Made by a program: the position numbers and the translations under genes. The notes beneath the pieces are model-generated. The model was not told the DNA's origin, ran no database searches, and worked only from the letters and a program-made list of their open reading frames with translations. From a virus, in the IMG/VR virus record IMGVR_UViG_3300033052_000001, positions 1 through 34,766 of that record: a stretch of DNA of 34,766 nucleotides. One strand, 5' to 3'. This document shows, piece after piece, positions 1 through 6,830 of this stretch (positions within the stretch are counted from its first letter, which is position 1; the number at the start of each line of letters is the position of its first letter).

Positions 1-464
1 CTAACAGGATTCGAAACAATACGGCAGCCGTTTAGAAAATCAAGCGAACGCTTGTTGTCGACTAGGAGGCCAGCTTGTAGCCAATCAGGAAGACCGTTGT
101 AAGCCGCGCGGATGACATCAATGGTTTGAATGCTCATGGCTTGGCGAGGTGAGCCAAACACAATCATCTTGTTACAATGGAATTGAGCAACCCAAAGAGC
201 ATAGAGAGGAATGACGAGAGACTTGCCCATTTGACGAGCACATGCGATGGCAGTGTGATCGTTGTTATGGATCGCAAGAATCATGTCTCGCTGAAAGTCA
301 TAAAGCTGAACGCGAGCTAGACCACGAGGCGTATTGATTTTGCAATACTTCTCGATGAAATAAATAGGGTCTTTTGAGCAGCGCAGAACTTCTTTAATCT
401 GGCTGCGCGTATACTTGTATCGATTGTCAGATCGAGGATTGACAACAATTCTAGTGACGGGCAT
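1..464 (-). CDS. 17: Terminase large subunit, gp17-like (N-terminal part, cut by window edge)
   Basis: This is the ATPase and nuclease motor that packages DNA into the prohead. The first 154 residues are present and the rest lies left of the window. Visible are an adenine-binding Q-motif-like stretch (YDFQRDMI, about residues 55-62) and the terminase Walker A CARQMGKS (about 75-82), the RQxGKS form typical of T4 gp17. The ATG at 464 is preceded by AAGGA about 10 nt upstream and by a GATAAATA late-promoter-like octamer. The nuclease domain cannot be seen. It is separated from the small subunit (11950-12384) by about 11 kb, unlike T4 where genes 16 and 17 are adjacent. The identification is firm; the symbol follows T4 usage. 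Confidence 0.93.
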   Translation of the reverse strand, partial: MPVTRIVVNPRSDNRYKYTRSQIKEVLRCSKDPIYFIEKYCKINTPRGLARVQLYDFQRDMILAIHNNDHTAIACARQMGKSLVIPLYALWVAQFHCNKMIVFGSPRQAMSIQTIDVIRAAYNGLPDWLQAGLLVDNKRSLDFLNGCRIVSNPV

Positions 465-483
465 AAATAAATCCTTTTAGTTT

Positions 484-491
484 TATTTATC
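484..491 (-). promoter_or_regulatory. T4-type late promoter octamer before the large terminase gene
   Basis: The minus strand reads GATAAATA, one mismatch from the T4 late promoter TATAAATA, 20-27 nt upstream of the terminase ATG at 464. The spacing leaves room for a short leader with the AAGGA ribosome binding site. Confidence 0.55.
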
Positions 492-503
492 CCTTTTAAA
501 AGC

Positions 504-511
504 CATAAATA
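504..511 (+). promoter_or_regulatory. Late-promoter-like octamer before the homing endonuclease gene
   Basis: The plus strand reads CATAAATA 22 nt upstream of the ATG at 534. It is one mismatch from TATAAATA and points towards the only plus-strand gene. Together with the site at 484-491 it makes this 70-bp gap a divergent promoter region. Confidence 0.45.
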
Positions 512-533
512 TTAGAAAAGTGCTTTATCAATC

Positions 534-1136
534 ATGTTCCATTTCATTTACAAGACGACTAATATCATTACTGGCAAGTTCTATATCGGAATGCATTCAA
601 CCGAAGATTTGAGCGATGGTTATCAAGGCTCTGGTAAAATCCTTTTACGTTCAATTAAAAAGCATGGAAAGGAAAATCATCACACAGAAATACTTGAACA
701 CTATAGCTCGAGAGAAGAGTTAGCAAATCGTGAATGTGAATTGGTTAATAAGGATCTTCTTTCAAACCCGCTATGCCTAAATCTTAAGCTTGGCGGTGAA
801 GGCGGTTCTGGTTTGTCTAAGCATACAGAAGAAACAAAGCACAAGATGTCATTGGCTAAGAAAGGAAAACTTTCAGAAGAAACCAGAAAGAAAATGTCAG
901 AATCCGCTAAGAAGAGAATTAGAGAAAAGAGACCACAAGCATCAGACGAAACTAAGAGAAAGGTTAGCGAATCGATTAAGGAGTTACTCGCTCAAAAAGT
1001 CTATGTGTTTTCTATGGTTGAACGAAGATCGATGCTTGTTGAAAAGGATGAATTAGATTCTTGGTTAGCAAAAGGCTGGTATGAAGGCAAGAGAGTGAAT
1101 TTCGACAAACCCACTCCCAAATACCCATTTATTTAA
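534..1136 (+). CDS. Free-standing GIY-YIG homing endonuclease with NUMOD3 repeats (Seg-like)
   Basis: This site-specific DNA endonuclease would promote its own spread by cutting genomes that lack it. The N-terminus carries the GIY-YIG core as FIYKTTN (residues 4-10) and KFYIGMH (15-21), followed by the RECELV stretch with the expected acidic residue. Two or three lysine-rich NUMOD3-type DNA-binding repeats follow (about 95-150; pattern HTEETKHKMSLAKKGK). At 200 residues it is in the size range of T4 SegA-SegE. It is the only plus-strand gene, sits between the large terminase and the next minus-strand gene, and ends 5 nt from the convergent gene with no clear terminator between. It is not in an intron, so it is free-standing. 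Its likely target is a neighbouring conserved gene such as the terminase; this is inference. Confidence 0.9.
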   Translation: MFHFIYKTTNIITGKFYIGMHSTEDLSDGYQGSGKILLRSIKKHGKENHHTEILEHYSSREELANRECELVNKDLLSNPLCLNLKLGGEGGSGLSKHTEETKHKMSLAKKGKLSEETRKKMSESAKKRIREKRPQASDETKRKVSESIKELLAQKVYVFSMVERRSMLVEKDELDSWLAKGWYEGKRVNFDKPTPKYPFI

Positions 1137-1141
1137 AGTGA

Positions 1142-2218
1142 TCAGTTTTTGCTTTGCAAACGCTTGATCAATGCGTTGTATTCGGTTTCAGCCTTTGCAG
1201 AATTGCTTGCTTTGTTAATTGCAGCTTGTGCAAGATAGATTTCCTTGTTCTTCAACAGATAATCAAGCATGAAGTAAAGACGCATGCCTTCAGCCACTTC
1301 GGCCTCTTTCTTCAACTCTTCTGGTGTCATCTTCGCGATCTTCTTGAGATAAGCCATCATCATTCGACGTTCACCTTCAGCTTGGTACTTAGTCATACCA
1401 CGCTTCTTGACTTGGCCGTCTACAAATAGACCCCATTGGTAGCCATCATCGCCATCCGCGCGAATTGATTTAACTTTGACGCGCTTCACAATGTCTGCGC
1501 CGTATTCGGCATCGAGCTTGGCCTTCTGTTCCTTCTGATACTCGTAGTTCGCTTTGTTGACTGCTTTCTTATATTCTGGGTCTTCCTTCTGGGCCTTACG
1601 TGCTGCCTTTCCGTCTGCTTCCTTCGTGTAGGATTTCTTCGCTTTAGCTAGAGCAAGCTCTACTGCTTCTTTAGAACCTTTAACTATTAGTGCACGACCC
1701 TTGAAATCACCCATATATTTCAAGACAATACCTGTTTTGCTTGTGACTTCTAGTTTAGCTTCGCGGGCAACACTAACTAGATATTGGAGGACTGAGACTG
1801 GCGCGCCAGACGTTGCTCTAGTCGACACTTCATATTTGCCTTCACCAACTTCCTTGATTGCAATATCGTCAATGGTATCATCTTTAACTTCACCGGCTTC
1901 GATTGCAGTCTTTCGGCTAATGCCTCGTTCACGTGAATTTAGTTCAATTCGAACAGCCCAATTTGGGAGTTCCATCTTTGCCATGTATTCTTTCGCTTCA
2001 TCGTACGTTTTGAAACGCAATCCGTCTGGATGATCTTCGACCATCTTTTTGAATTTTGCTCTCGCTTGCTTTTCTAATTCATTAAAAACATCGCGAGAAA
2101 ATTTATGTGCGTTAGTAATATCGGAAGTAAATTGTGATAGGACGATACGAGCGTTAAGTGTGCCCTTCTTCGACCATGGTTCATTACGAGCAGCTTCAAA
2201 TAGTTCTTGTACTTTCAT
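1142..2218 (-). CDS. Putative packaged internal protein with capsid-targeting-like N-terminus, function unknown
   Basis: A 358-residue protein I do not recognise. It opens with MKVQELFE followed by AA, which fits the short N-terminal targeting peptide of T4 internal head proteins and the prohead protease site LxE|A. The body is rich in Lys, Glu and Ala, with a strongly charged helical stretch at about residues 190-240 and another at about 285-355. Such basic, helical composition is compatible with DNA association inside a head, but no catalytic motif is visible. The ATG at 2218 overlaps the stop of the upstream gene by 4 nt (ATGA), so the two are translationally coupled. The packaged role rests on the N-terminus and the neighbours only. 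Confidence 0.65.
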   Translation of the reverse strand: MKVQELFEAARNEPWSKKGTLNARIVLSQFTSDITNAHKFSRDVFNELEKQARAKFKKMVEDHPDGLRFKTYDEAKEYMAKMELPNWAVRIELNSRERGISRKTAIEAGEVKDDTIDDIAIKEVGEGKYEVSTRATSGAPVSVLQYLVSVAREAKLEVTSKTGIVLKYMGDFKGRALIVKGSKEAVELALAKAKKSYTKEADGKAARKAQKEDPEYKKAVNKANYEYQKEQKAKLDAEYGADIVKRVKVKSIRADGDDGYQWGLFVDGQVKKRGMTKYQAEGERRMMMAYLKKIAKMTPEELKKEAEVAEGMRLYFMLDYLLKNKEIYLAQAAINKASNSAKAETEYNALIKRLQSKN

Positions 2219-2607
2219 TCTGATTTATTCCATTCGTCTTCAAATTCCTGAATATCGCAGATGCGAGGAATTGGAAATGATTTTTCAAATTGTTGTGCTG
2301 TGAAATCGATGACCGTCGTGCCAACAACAACTGCAGTATGGCTATCACCCTCACCAGCTTTGATTGCACTTTCAGCCCATTCTTTCTTGTAAGCGCCATG
2401 GACTGTGATCAATCTAGAATCAATGCCTTTCGCTTTCAGCCAGCTATTGAATGTCTCGCTAATCATTGCGCAGTTGCCATGCTCGGCTACCAGGACTTCT
2501 AGTGTGTCACCCCATTCTTCTTTGCCTTTCTCACCATCGAATTCCTTTTTGAATTCATTGGCTAGCTTTTGAAGATTGACAGCTTCAAATAGGTCAATTA
2601 GTCTCAT
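2215..2607 (-). CDS. Papain/transglutaminase-like cysteine enzyme with capsid-targeting-like N-terminus
   Basis: A 130-residue protein starting MRLIDLFE|AV, again the LxE|A form of the targeting peptide. The rest shows a likely Cys-His-Asp triad: GNCAMIS (Cys46), DSHTAVV (His90) and VIDFTAQQF (Asp101). Cys at the start of a helix, His on a strand, then Asp about ten residues later is the order in papain-like and transglutaminase-like folds. It could be a peptidase, deamidase or transglutaminase; the sequence does not decide. After removal of eight residues the enzyme core would be nearly the whole protein. It leads an operon of two genes behind a CATAAATA site. A role as an injected effector is inference. 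Confidence 0.6.
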   Translation of the reverse strand: MRLIDLFEAVNLQKLANEFKKEFDGEKGKEEWGDTLEVLVAEHGNCAMISETFNSWLKAKGIDSRLITVHGAYKKEWAESAIKAGEGDSHTAVVVGTTVIDFTAQQFEKSFPIPRICDIQEFEDEWNKSE

Positions 2608-2625
2608 ATTATGTTGTGTTTCTTT

Positions 2626-2633
2626 TATTTATG
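2626..2633 (-). promoter_or_regulatory. Late-promoter-like octamer before the 2607/2218 operon
   Basis: The minus strand reads CATAAATA, one mismatch from TATAAATA, 19-26 nt upstream of the ATG at 2607. Confidence 0.5.
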
Positions 2634-2639
2634 GAATTT

Positions 2640-3084
2640 CGGGCGATAGCAAGCACATCTCTTTCCCATTTAATAGAATTTAAATAAGGATTAGAGTTAA
2701 AGGCTTTTGACCTTTCAAATGAATTCTGAGTGCACCAGAGCTGTAGTGAATTCATTTAAGGGTTGGACAGTCAGCATAATCTTCCCATCGAAGATGCCTA
2801 GCCCGCTAGTTATCAGGAGAGGAGTCCGGCCCCTACAGTTCACCGCTCTCGCGGAATGGTGTTTTGAGTTTCCTGTTTATCGAGTGCGCCCTTACGCAGC
2901 TCAACCCCGTGCTTGAATAGGGTCGCCTTTATTCGCTATTTAGATTTAGCCAGCCAAAGCCAAGGCTGAGTAGACTTTTCTTCCGAGCCGCCATCGTACC
3001 AGAGCGCACTACTATGTGCGGAGTACAACGGGGTCGTCAATGAGGAGAGAGGACCATCGATTTATTATTCTTCTTATGGCCCTG
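2640..3084. ncRNA. Candidate structured RNA region, no protein gene
   Basis: This gap has no credible gene in either direction but is full of inverted repeats. Perfect or near-perfect stems: 2717-2726 with 2748-2757 (10 bp), ATCTTC/GAAGAT near 2779-2796, 2843-2846 with 2851-2854, 2882-2888 with 2895-2902 (GAG-TGCG against CGCA-CTC with one bulge), 2951-2955 with 2964-2968, and 2996-2999 with 3023-3026 enclosing 3005-3009 with 3016-3020. A long-range 7-bp pair (2904-2910, ACCCCGT, with 3028-3034, ACGGGGT) closes the domain that contains the last two hairpins. The stretch is more GC-rich than the flanks. It sits between a terminator (3095-3122) and a late promoter (2626-2633), with a minus-strand promoter-like site at 3085-3093, so the minus strand is the likelier template direction. 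I cannot match it to a known RNA family. Confidence 0.45.
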
Positions 3085-3093
3085 ATTCTAACA
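3085..3093 (-). promoter_or_regulatory. Extended -10 promoter-like site (TGTTAGAAT)
   Basis: The minus strand reads TGT followed by TAGAAT, matching an extended -10 element (TGnTATAAT) with one mismatch. It lies just downstream of the terminator at 3095-3122 and points into the hairpin-rich gap. Similar sites occur at 6783, 7965 and 30987. Confidence 0.35.
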
Positions 3094-3094
3094 C

Positions 3095-3122
3095 AAAAGG
3101 CTAGGAATTAACCTAGCCTTTT
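3095..3122 (-). terminator. Terminator hairpin after the 4042-3126 gene pair
   Basis: An 11-bp perfect stem (AAAAGGCTAGG at 3095-3105 with its complement at 3112-3122) around a 6-nt loop, immediately after the stop at 3126. On the minus strand the stem ends in TTTT, as in a rho-independent terminator. Confidence 0.7.
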
Positions 3123-3125
3123 TGT

Positions 3126-3578
3126 TTATTTGACGAATTCTTTAGCAACCTTTTCAACACCGAGTCGAAGCTTTTCTTCGCCTTCATCCACTGCATGAGC
3201 TGCATCTAGAAGCTTTTGCTTGGCTACACGTTCAAACGCTTGACACAGTTTTTCTAGGTCAGGCTTAAGTTTCTTAATAGCGTTGCCTACTTCTTCCGAA
3301 GTACTCTTACGAACTTCCATTACCGCAGCATTGAATTTCTTATACTGCGCAGCAAGCTCTGATTCCGATAACCCTTTTTGTTTTAGGCTCTTTTCGATTT
3401 CAGGCCAAAACTTTTCTTTAAGATCGAAAAACATTTCAAACATATCAGGAACAGGATATTCAAGTTCAGTTGGAAGATTTTCACCAAAAGACAACTGAAC
3501 TTTCCCATCTACACCCTGCTCAATTCTTATTGGTGATGATCCAGCTGTTCTGACCCTAAATGCTTTGTTATCGCTCAC
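3126..3578 (-). CDS. Conserved-pair protein B (paralogue of the 3575-4042 protein), unknown
   Basis: A 150-residue protein of unknown function. Its start MSDNKAF and the segment ENLPTELEYPVP line up with MSENTAF and EVLPTEYMYKMP of the upstream protein, and both continue with long charged helices (here about residues 45-148), so the two are tandem paralogues. The N-terminal third looks beta-rich and the rest coiled-coil-like. The start is GTG at 3578; its sequence GTGA overlaps the upstream stop by 4 nt, indicating coupled translation. Unlike most genes in this stretch it lacks the short targeting peptide. It could be an assembly or chaperone-like factor, but nothing shows this directly. Confidence 0.75.
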   Translation of the reverse strand: MSDNKAFRVRTAGSSPIRIEQGVDGKVQLSFGENLPTELEYPVPDMFEMFFDLKEKFWPEIEKSLKQKGLSESELAAQYKKFNAAVMEVRKSTSEEVGNAIKKLKPDLEKLCQAFERVAKQKLLDAAHAVDEGEEKLRLGVEKVAKEFVK

Positions 3579-4042
3579 GCTTTAGCCTTATGCTTCTTAA
3601 TGATTTCATTTGCAGCAGCAGCAACTTCCTTTTCCATTTCCTCTAGATCTTCATCGAGTGTGTGGACATATTCCAGAAGCTTAGTCTTTGTGACGTTTGC
3701 TAGAGCAATAGCAACTTTAGTGATTTGCTCAATCACTGCTTTTTTCTTTACTTCATCTGCTTCGCGATTTTTTGAAAAGATATCATAGCATTGCTTAGTA
3801 AATGCTTCCCTGATTTCTTTTGCTTCTTCGATATCCATTCCAGAATCTTTTAAAACATTGATCACTTCTCTTTCGTATTGGCCACTTGTTTTAAAAAATT
3901 TGCGTTCAGGCGAAGGCATCTTATACATGTATTCAGTCGGAAGAACTTCGTTATATCTGAATGTTAATCCGTCAGAGATAACATATAATGATGGTTCGCC
4001 ATGGCTCGATGCATGGGTTTTAAAAGCTGTATTTTCTGACAT
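3575..4042 (-). CDS. Conserved-pair protein A (paralogue of the 3126-3578 protein), unknown
   Basis: A 155-residue protein of unknown function, upstream partner of its paralogue at 3126-3578 with the same layout: a short N-terminal part with LPTEYMYKMP (about residues 34-43), then mostly helix with many Glu and Lys. The ribosome binding site AGAGGAA lies inside the end of the preceding gene, about 7 nt from the ATG at 4042. It starts 1 nt after the stop of the ADP-ribosyltransferase-like gene, so all three belong to one operon driven from the late promoter at 5249-5256. The duplication may have produced a heteromer; this is inference. Confidence 0.75.
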   Translation of the reverse strand: MSENTAFKTHASSHGEPSLYVISDGLTFRYNEVLPTEYMYKMPSPERKFFKTSGQYEREVINVLKDSGMDIEEAKEIREAFTKQCYDIFSKNREADEVKKKAVIEQITKVAIALANVTKTKLLEYVHTLDEDLEEMEKEVAAAANEIIKKHKAKA

Positions 4043-4043
4043 A

Positions 4044-5228
4044 TTAGATTTCCTCTACATTAACGACTTTGGCCTTTGATGCATCGATCAGAACTTCCTG
4101 TTCACCATATGCAGTGCCAAGGATATAGGTGACAAGCACAATCGATTCAGGATCGACTTCATACTCAATCAAATATCCATATTCCGAACGACGTTCAGAT
4201 TCCATATGACCCTTTGCCAAAGCAAAATTCTCAGCGGCTGAACGGCTTGGTGAGGTTGCAACGACCTTCTGCTTTTTGTCCTGGATAACAGCGCGTTGGG
4301 CTGATAGTCGAGGACCAGAGTCTTCCGAATATCCAGGAACACCTCGGTATACGTGTTTGATTTTCTTCTTTGCCTTGTTATTGGCATCACGAATCTCCGG
4401 ATGGTCGTTGATATACTCAACGATCTTTGGAATCAGATTCTTGTTATTAGCACGGAGATATTCTTCAAGCATATCCATTAGGACCTTGTACGAATCGCTA
4501 CCAGCCTTTGCCAACATCAGATATTTACGGAAGTCAGTATTGCCTTCGATACGCTTTGGCTTGTCAGTCTCGGATAGATTGAGCATGAACGCAACCAAGT
4601 ACTTGAGGTCGTCTTCCATCTTGTTGACCGGGAAATTCGTATACGTGTAAAGATCATTGCCAAAATCAAGGTCAGTAATCTTCTTGTACATAGCCCCATC
4701 AATGATATCTAGAAGCTCGGTTGCTCCGCCGCCAAAGAACCAATTGCTTTCTTTCGTGAACGTACGCTTCATACGACCTTTGGCAGTCTTATCTACATCG
4801 ACGTGTGCGTCCAGCTCGTCCAGGATTGCGCCTAGGGCGGTCGAAACGTTGTGGATGGCATCCATATCGCCCGCCTCCATCGCCGCCAATATATCGTCAC
4901 TATGTTTGTTCATGGTCGAACGATGCTTGCGCATGTTCTCACGAGCTTGACCCATCTTGCCAAAAGCTGAAATACAGTCTTCAAGCTCTTTAATCGCCCA
5001 GTTCATGAACTTAAAACGCTTGAATTTTTTTAGCTTGGCGACTAGCTCTTTAACATGATCATCGGTCCATGTCGTTTTGGCTTTCTCGCCAAAGACATAG
5101 TCATGGATGACCGAACAGAGACTTTGAAATTCCTGAGCAAGTTTAAGCTCGACCCTATTCATGAGGCGAGCCTTCACAGTCATGATTTCTTTAGACTCGT
5201 TGAGAAGGAAAATATCTGAGACTTTCAT
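4044..5228 (-). CDS. ADP-ribosyltransferase-like protein 1 with capsid-targeting-like N-terminus
   Basis: A 394-residue protein. The C-terminal 100 residues carry the three blocks of an R-S-E mono-ADP-ribosyltransferase in order: VYRGVPG (Arg295), ATSPSRSAAENFA (Ser-Thr-Ser-like block at about 325-329) and GEQEVLI (Glu376-x-Glu378). Such enzymes transfer ADP-ribose from NAD+ to protein arginines; T4 Alt, ModA and ModB modify host RNA polymerase and other host proteins. The first 290 residues are helical and unrecognised. The N-terminus MKVSDIFLLNE|S resembles the targeting peptide of T4 internal proteins, and T4 Alt is itself packaged and injected, so an Alt-like role is the best guess. An exact TATAAATA late promoter lies 21-28 nt upstream of the ATG. 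Confidence 0.75.
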   Translation of the reverse strand: MKVSDIFLLNESKEIMTVKARLMNRVELKLAQEFQSLCSVIHDYVFGEKAKTTWTDDHVKELVAKLKKFKRFKFMNWAIKELEDCISAFGKMGQARENMRKHRSTMNKHSDDILAAMEAGDMDAIHNVSTALGAILDELDAHVDVDKTAKGRMKRTFTKESNWFFGGGATELLDIIDGAMYKKITDLDFGNDLYTYTNFPVNKMEDDLKYLVAFMLNLSETDKPKRIEGNTDFRKYLMLAKAGSDSYKVLMDMLEEYLRANNKNLIPKIVEYINDHPEIRDANNKAKKKIKHVYRGVPGYSEDSGPRLSAQRAVIQDKKQKVVATSPSRSAAENFALAKGHMESERRSEYGYLIEYEVDPESIVLVTYILGTAYGEQEVLIDASKAKVVNVEEI

Positions 5229-5248
5229 AGACTAATTAGTGTTTAGTC

Positions 5249-5256
5249 TATTTATA
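5249..5256 (-). promoter_or_regulatory. Exact T4-type late promoter (TATAAATA)
   Basis: The minus strand has a perfect TATAAATA 21-28 nt upstream of the ATG at 5228, eight bases past the hairpin at 5265-5290. It would drive the ADP-ribosyltransferase-like gene and the paralogue pair behind it. Confidence 0.75.
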
Positions 5257-5264
5257 AATGCCCG

Positions 5265-5290
5265 AAAGCCTAGGCATAAACCTAGGCTTT
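5265..5290 (-). terminator. Terminator-like hairpin after the 5310-5693 gene
   Basis: A perfect 10-bp stem (AAAGCCTAGG with its complement) around a 6-nt loop. On the minus strand the T run after the stem is short (CTTTC), so termination may be partial. It is directly followed by a late promoter. Confidence 0.55.
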
Positions 5291-5309
5291 CTTTTAAACC
5301 AAAGATGAA

Positions 5310-5693
5310 TTACGTTGCGAATTCAGGTAGGTGTTGGCGGACCTTTGCCATTGCGTCATCGATGATCGCCTGATCGACTCGAGCATACGATTCATTCAGC
5401 GCATTCGTGATCACGGCCTCACGGAGATAACCAAGCTGAATCGCGCGGAGCAGTCCAACCATCGTGACCAGATTCTCACCACAGATGTCCTTGTAGAACA
5501 TCCAGATTTTCTCTTCGTAGATCTTGTGAGTGTCCAATGCCAGAATGTGCATGAACCCACCCATGACATTGTCTGGATCGATGTCTTGACCTTCTTGCAG
5601 GAGACGCATGCAGACAGTCAGTGCGCCTGGATTTCCGCCAGCCATCTTCGTCAGCATGGACAAAGTGTTGTCCGTAAGCGTAATACGAGCCAT
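5310..5693 (-). CDS. Conserved hypothetical protein, 127 aa
   Basis: A helical 127-residue protein I cannot assign. It begins MARITLTDNTLSMLTKMAGG and contains two hydrophobic helical stretches (about residues 42-68 and 75-100) without a clear membrane segment. GAGGGA lies 6 nt before the ATG at 5693. It is a single-gene unit: terminator-like hairpins lie on both sides (5773-5792 upstream, 5265-5290 downstream), so it probably has its own promoter in 5694-5772, but I could not single out a convincing one. It lacks the short targeting peptide of its neighbours. Confidence 0.75.
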   Translation of the reverse strand: MARITLTDNTLSMLTKMAGGNPGALTVCMRLLQEGQDIDPDNVMGGFMHILALDTHKIYEEKIWMFYKDICGENLVTMVGLLRAIQLGYLREAVITNALNESYARVDQAIIDDAMAKVRQHLPEFAT

Positions 5694-5771
5694 TTGATTT
5701 CCCTCTATATTATTTGAGTTAGTGAGAGAATATTACACTTACGTAACAACAATGTACCTAGAATTAATTAA

Positions 5772-5792
5772 CAAAAAAGAGACCAAAGTCTC
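5772..5792 (-). terminator. Rho-independent terminator after the 6751-5815 operon
   Basis: On the minus strand a stem GAGAC-TTTG-GTCTC is followed directly by TTTTTT. It lies 23 nt past the stop at 5815. Confidence 0.8.
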
Positions 5793-5814
5793 CTTTTCGT
5801 TTAACGCCTGAGGC

Positions 5815-6228
5815 TTAATACAGCCGATCGAGATGGAACAGGAACGAGTGGACTTGCTTCTCGGGAGTGCTCGGTTCGAACGTGATGATCGGAACCGTCA
5901 CATCAGAGACACGATTCAGGAGATTGAACGGCCCATGCTCTTCATGCGACTTGTCTTCAAGGATTGCCTTGATCGTCGACAAAATCGCATTGCCATAGAC
6001 ACACGTCCGCTTGCCTTCGATGTCTTCGGTGAAGTACAGGTTCGGCAGAGTGACGCCGAACAAGATCATGGTCAGCACACCGCGATCGAGTCCAGTGTCA
6101 TTGAACTTGATCACGCCGGACTGGATCTTGCGATAGACCTCGGCGCCAGGGTACGAGTTGTTGCGAGTCGGGAACGTCTTGTATCCGCCGTCCTCTTGTA
6201 CGGCTTTGAAAAATTCATCAAGCTTCAT
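5815..6228 (-). CDS. Putative packaged protein with capsid-targeting-like N-terminus, unknown
   Basis: A 137-residue protein. The open frame extends upstream to 6297, but the start is best placed at the ATG at 6228: AAGGAG lies 6 nt before it, and this removes an overlap with the upstream gene that ends at 6239. From that start the protein opens MKLDEFFKAVQE|D, the same kind of targeting peptide as nearby genes, which independently supports the choice. The body has a segment (ILFGVTLPNLYFTED then VYGNAILSTIKAIL) faintly recalling the nuclease-associated DUF262/ParB-like fold, but the key DGQQR motif is replaced, so I do not assign it. It is cotranscribed with the gene at 6239-6751. Confidence 0.6.
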   Translation of the reverse strand: MKLDEFFKAVQEDGGYKTFPTRNNSYPGAEVYRKIQSGVIKFNDTGLDRGVLTMILFGVTLPNLYFTEDIEGKRTCVYGNAILSTIKAILEDKSHEEHGPFNLLNRVSDVTVPIITFEPSTPEKQVHSFLFHLDRLY

Positions 6229-6238
6229 GTTTTGCTCC

Positions 6239-6751
6239 TTAATCCATCGAGATGCCAAGCTCAACCAGTGCGGCATTGAGCTTGCGAACTTGTTCAACAG
6301 TCATCGTCTTGTAAAACTGGACATACACATTGACTTTGCCGGGCTTCTCAGAAGCATGAAGGCGGATCGGCGAATTCTCCGGCAATTCAATAGCCGCCAT
6401 GTCGGGAGTGACGCGATTGGTCTTCCGATAATAGGTGACATCTACCAAAATCATCTTGGCGATTTCTTCGTAGTTGAGGCTCTTGTCAACCCGCTCCTTA
6501 AACGAGCGATAGTCGCCGTACGTCGTGCGATAGCTGGCACGCATCTTTCCGGTGTAATTGCCTTTGCTGGAGACTTCGTCGATATCAAGGCGGTCCATCG
6601 CATAGGCATCATCGATGACAATAGCCTTGATGTTGCGCGAATCAGCCTTGACAACGACATTGGTTTCACCGAGGCTACGAAGTGCAGCCGCGACGCCGTT
6701 CAAGATCTCGTCGATACGATCTTTGTATTCCTGCATCGTCAGCTCGGGCAT
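6239..6751 (-). CDS. Hypothetical protein, 170 aa
   Basis: A soluble 170-residue alpha/beta protein of unknown function. It begins MPELTMQEYKDRIDEILNGV and has alternating strand- and helix-like segments; no catalytic motif stands out. TTGGAG precedes the ATG at 6751 by about 8 nt. An extended -10-type promoter lies 32-40 nt upstream. It is the first gene of a two-gene unit with 5815-6228 (10-nt gap), ending at the terminator at 5772-5792. Confidence 0.75.
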   Translation of the reverse strand: MPELTMQEYKDRIDEILNGVAAALRSLGETNVVVKADSRNIKAIVIDDAYAMDRLDIDEVSSKGNYTGKMRASYRTTYGDYRSFKERVDKSLNYEEIAKMILVDVTYYRKTNRVTPDMAAIELPENSPIRLHASEKPGKVNVYVQFYKTMTVEQVRKLNAALVELGISMD

Positions 6752-6782
6752 TTCGGTACTCCAAGTTCGTTACGTTAGAAGT

Positions 6783-6791
6783 ATTCTATCA
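6783..6791 (-). promoter_or_regulatory. Extended -10 promoter-like site (TGATAGAAT)
   Basis: The minus strand reads TGA followed by TAGAAT, with a weak -35 candidate TTCACT 16 nt further upstream. It lies 32 nt before the ATG at 6751. Confidence 0.45.
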
Positions 6792-6830
6792 CAAACTTAA
6801 AGAAAGTGAACAGAAACTTTGTAACGAGCT

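Noticed and set aside
2820-2840. Short match to an RNase P RNA core (GAGGAGTCCGG)
   Set aside because: The typical flanking stems and the ACAGNRA pairing partner are absent; one short match is not enough.
2707-2916. 69-residue plus-strand frame inside the hairpin-rich gap
   Set aside because: It starts within a stem, has no ribosome binding site, looks non-protein-like and opposes the local direction; it is better explained as part of a structured RNA region.
2640-3090. Group I intron in the gene-free stretch
   Set aside because: I could not find the conserved P7/P3 core or an interrupted gene; the flanks are complete, unrelated genes.
5815-6228. DUF262 or ParB-like nuclease assignment
   Set aside because: Only a faint order of strands and helices fits; the DGQQR core is replaced (YGNAI), so the assignment would be a guess.
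5815-6297. Upstream start at 6297 for the 5815 gene
   Set aside because: It would overlap the previous gene by 59 nt and lacks a binding site, whereas the ATG at 6228 has AAGGAG and gives the recurring targeting peptide.
6158-6778. 206-residue plus-strand frame across three minus-strand genes
   Set aside because: It runs antisense to minus-strand genes with good ribosome binding sites, spans their boundaries and has no domain; it is a shadow of their codon use.
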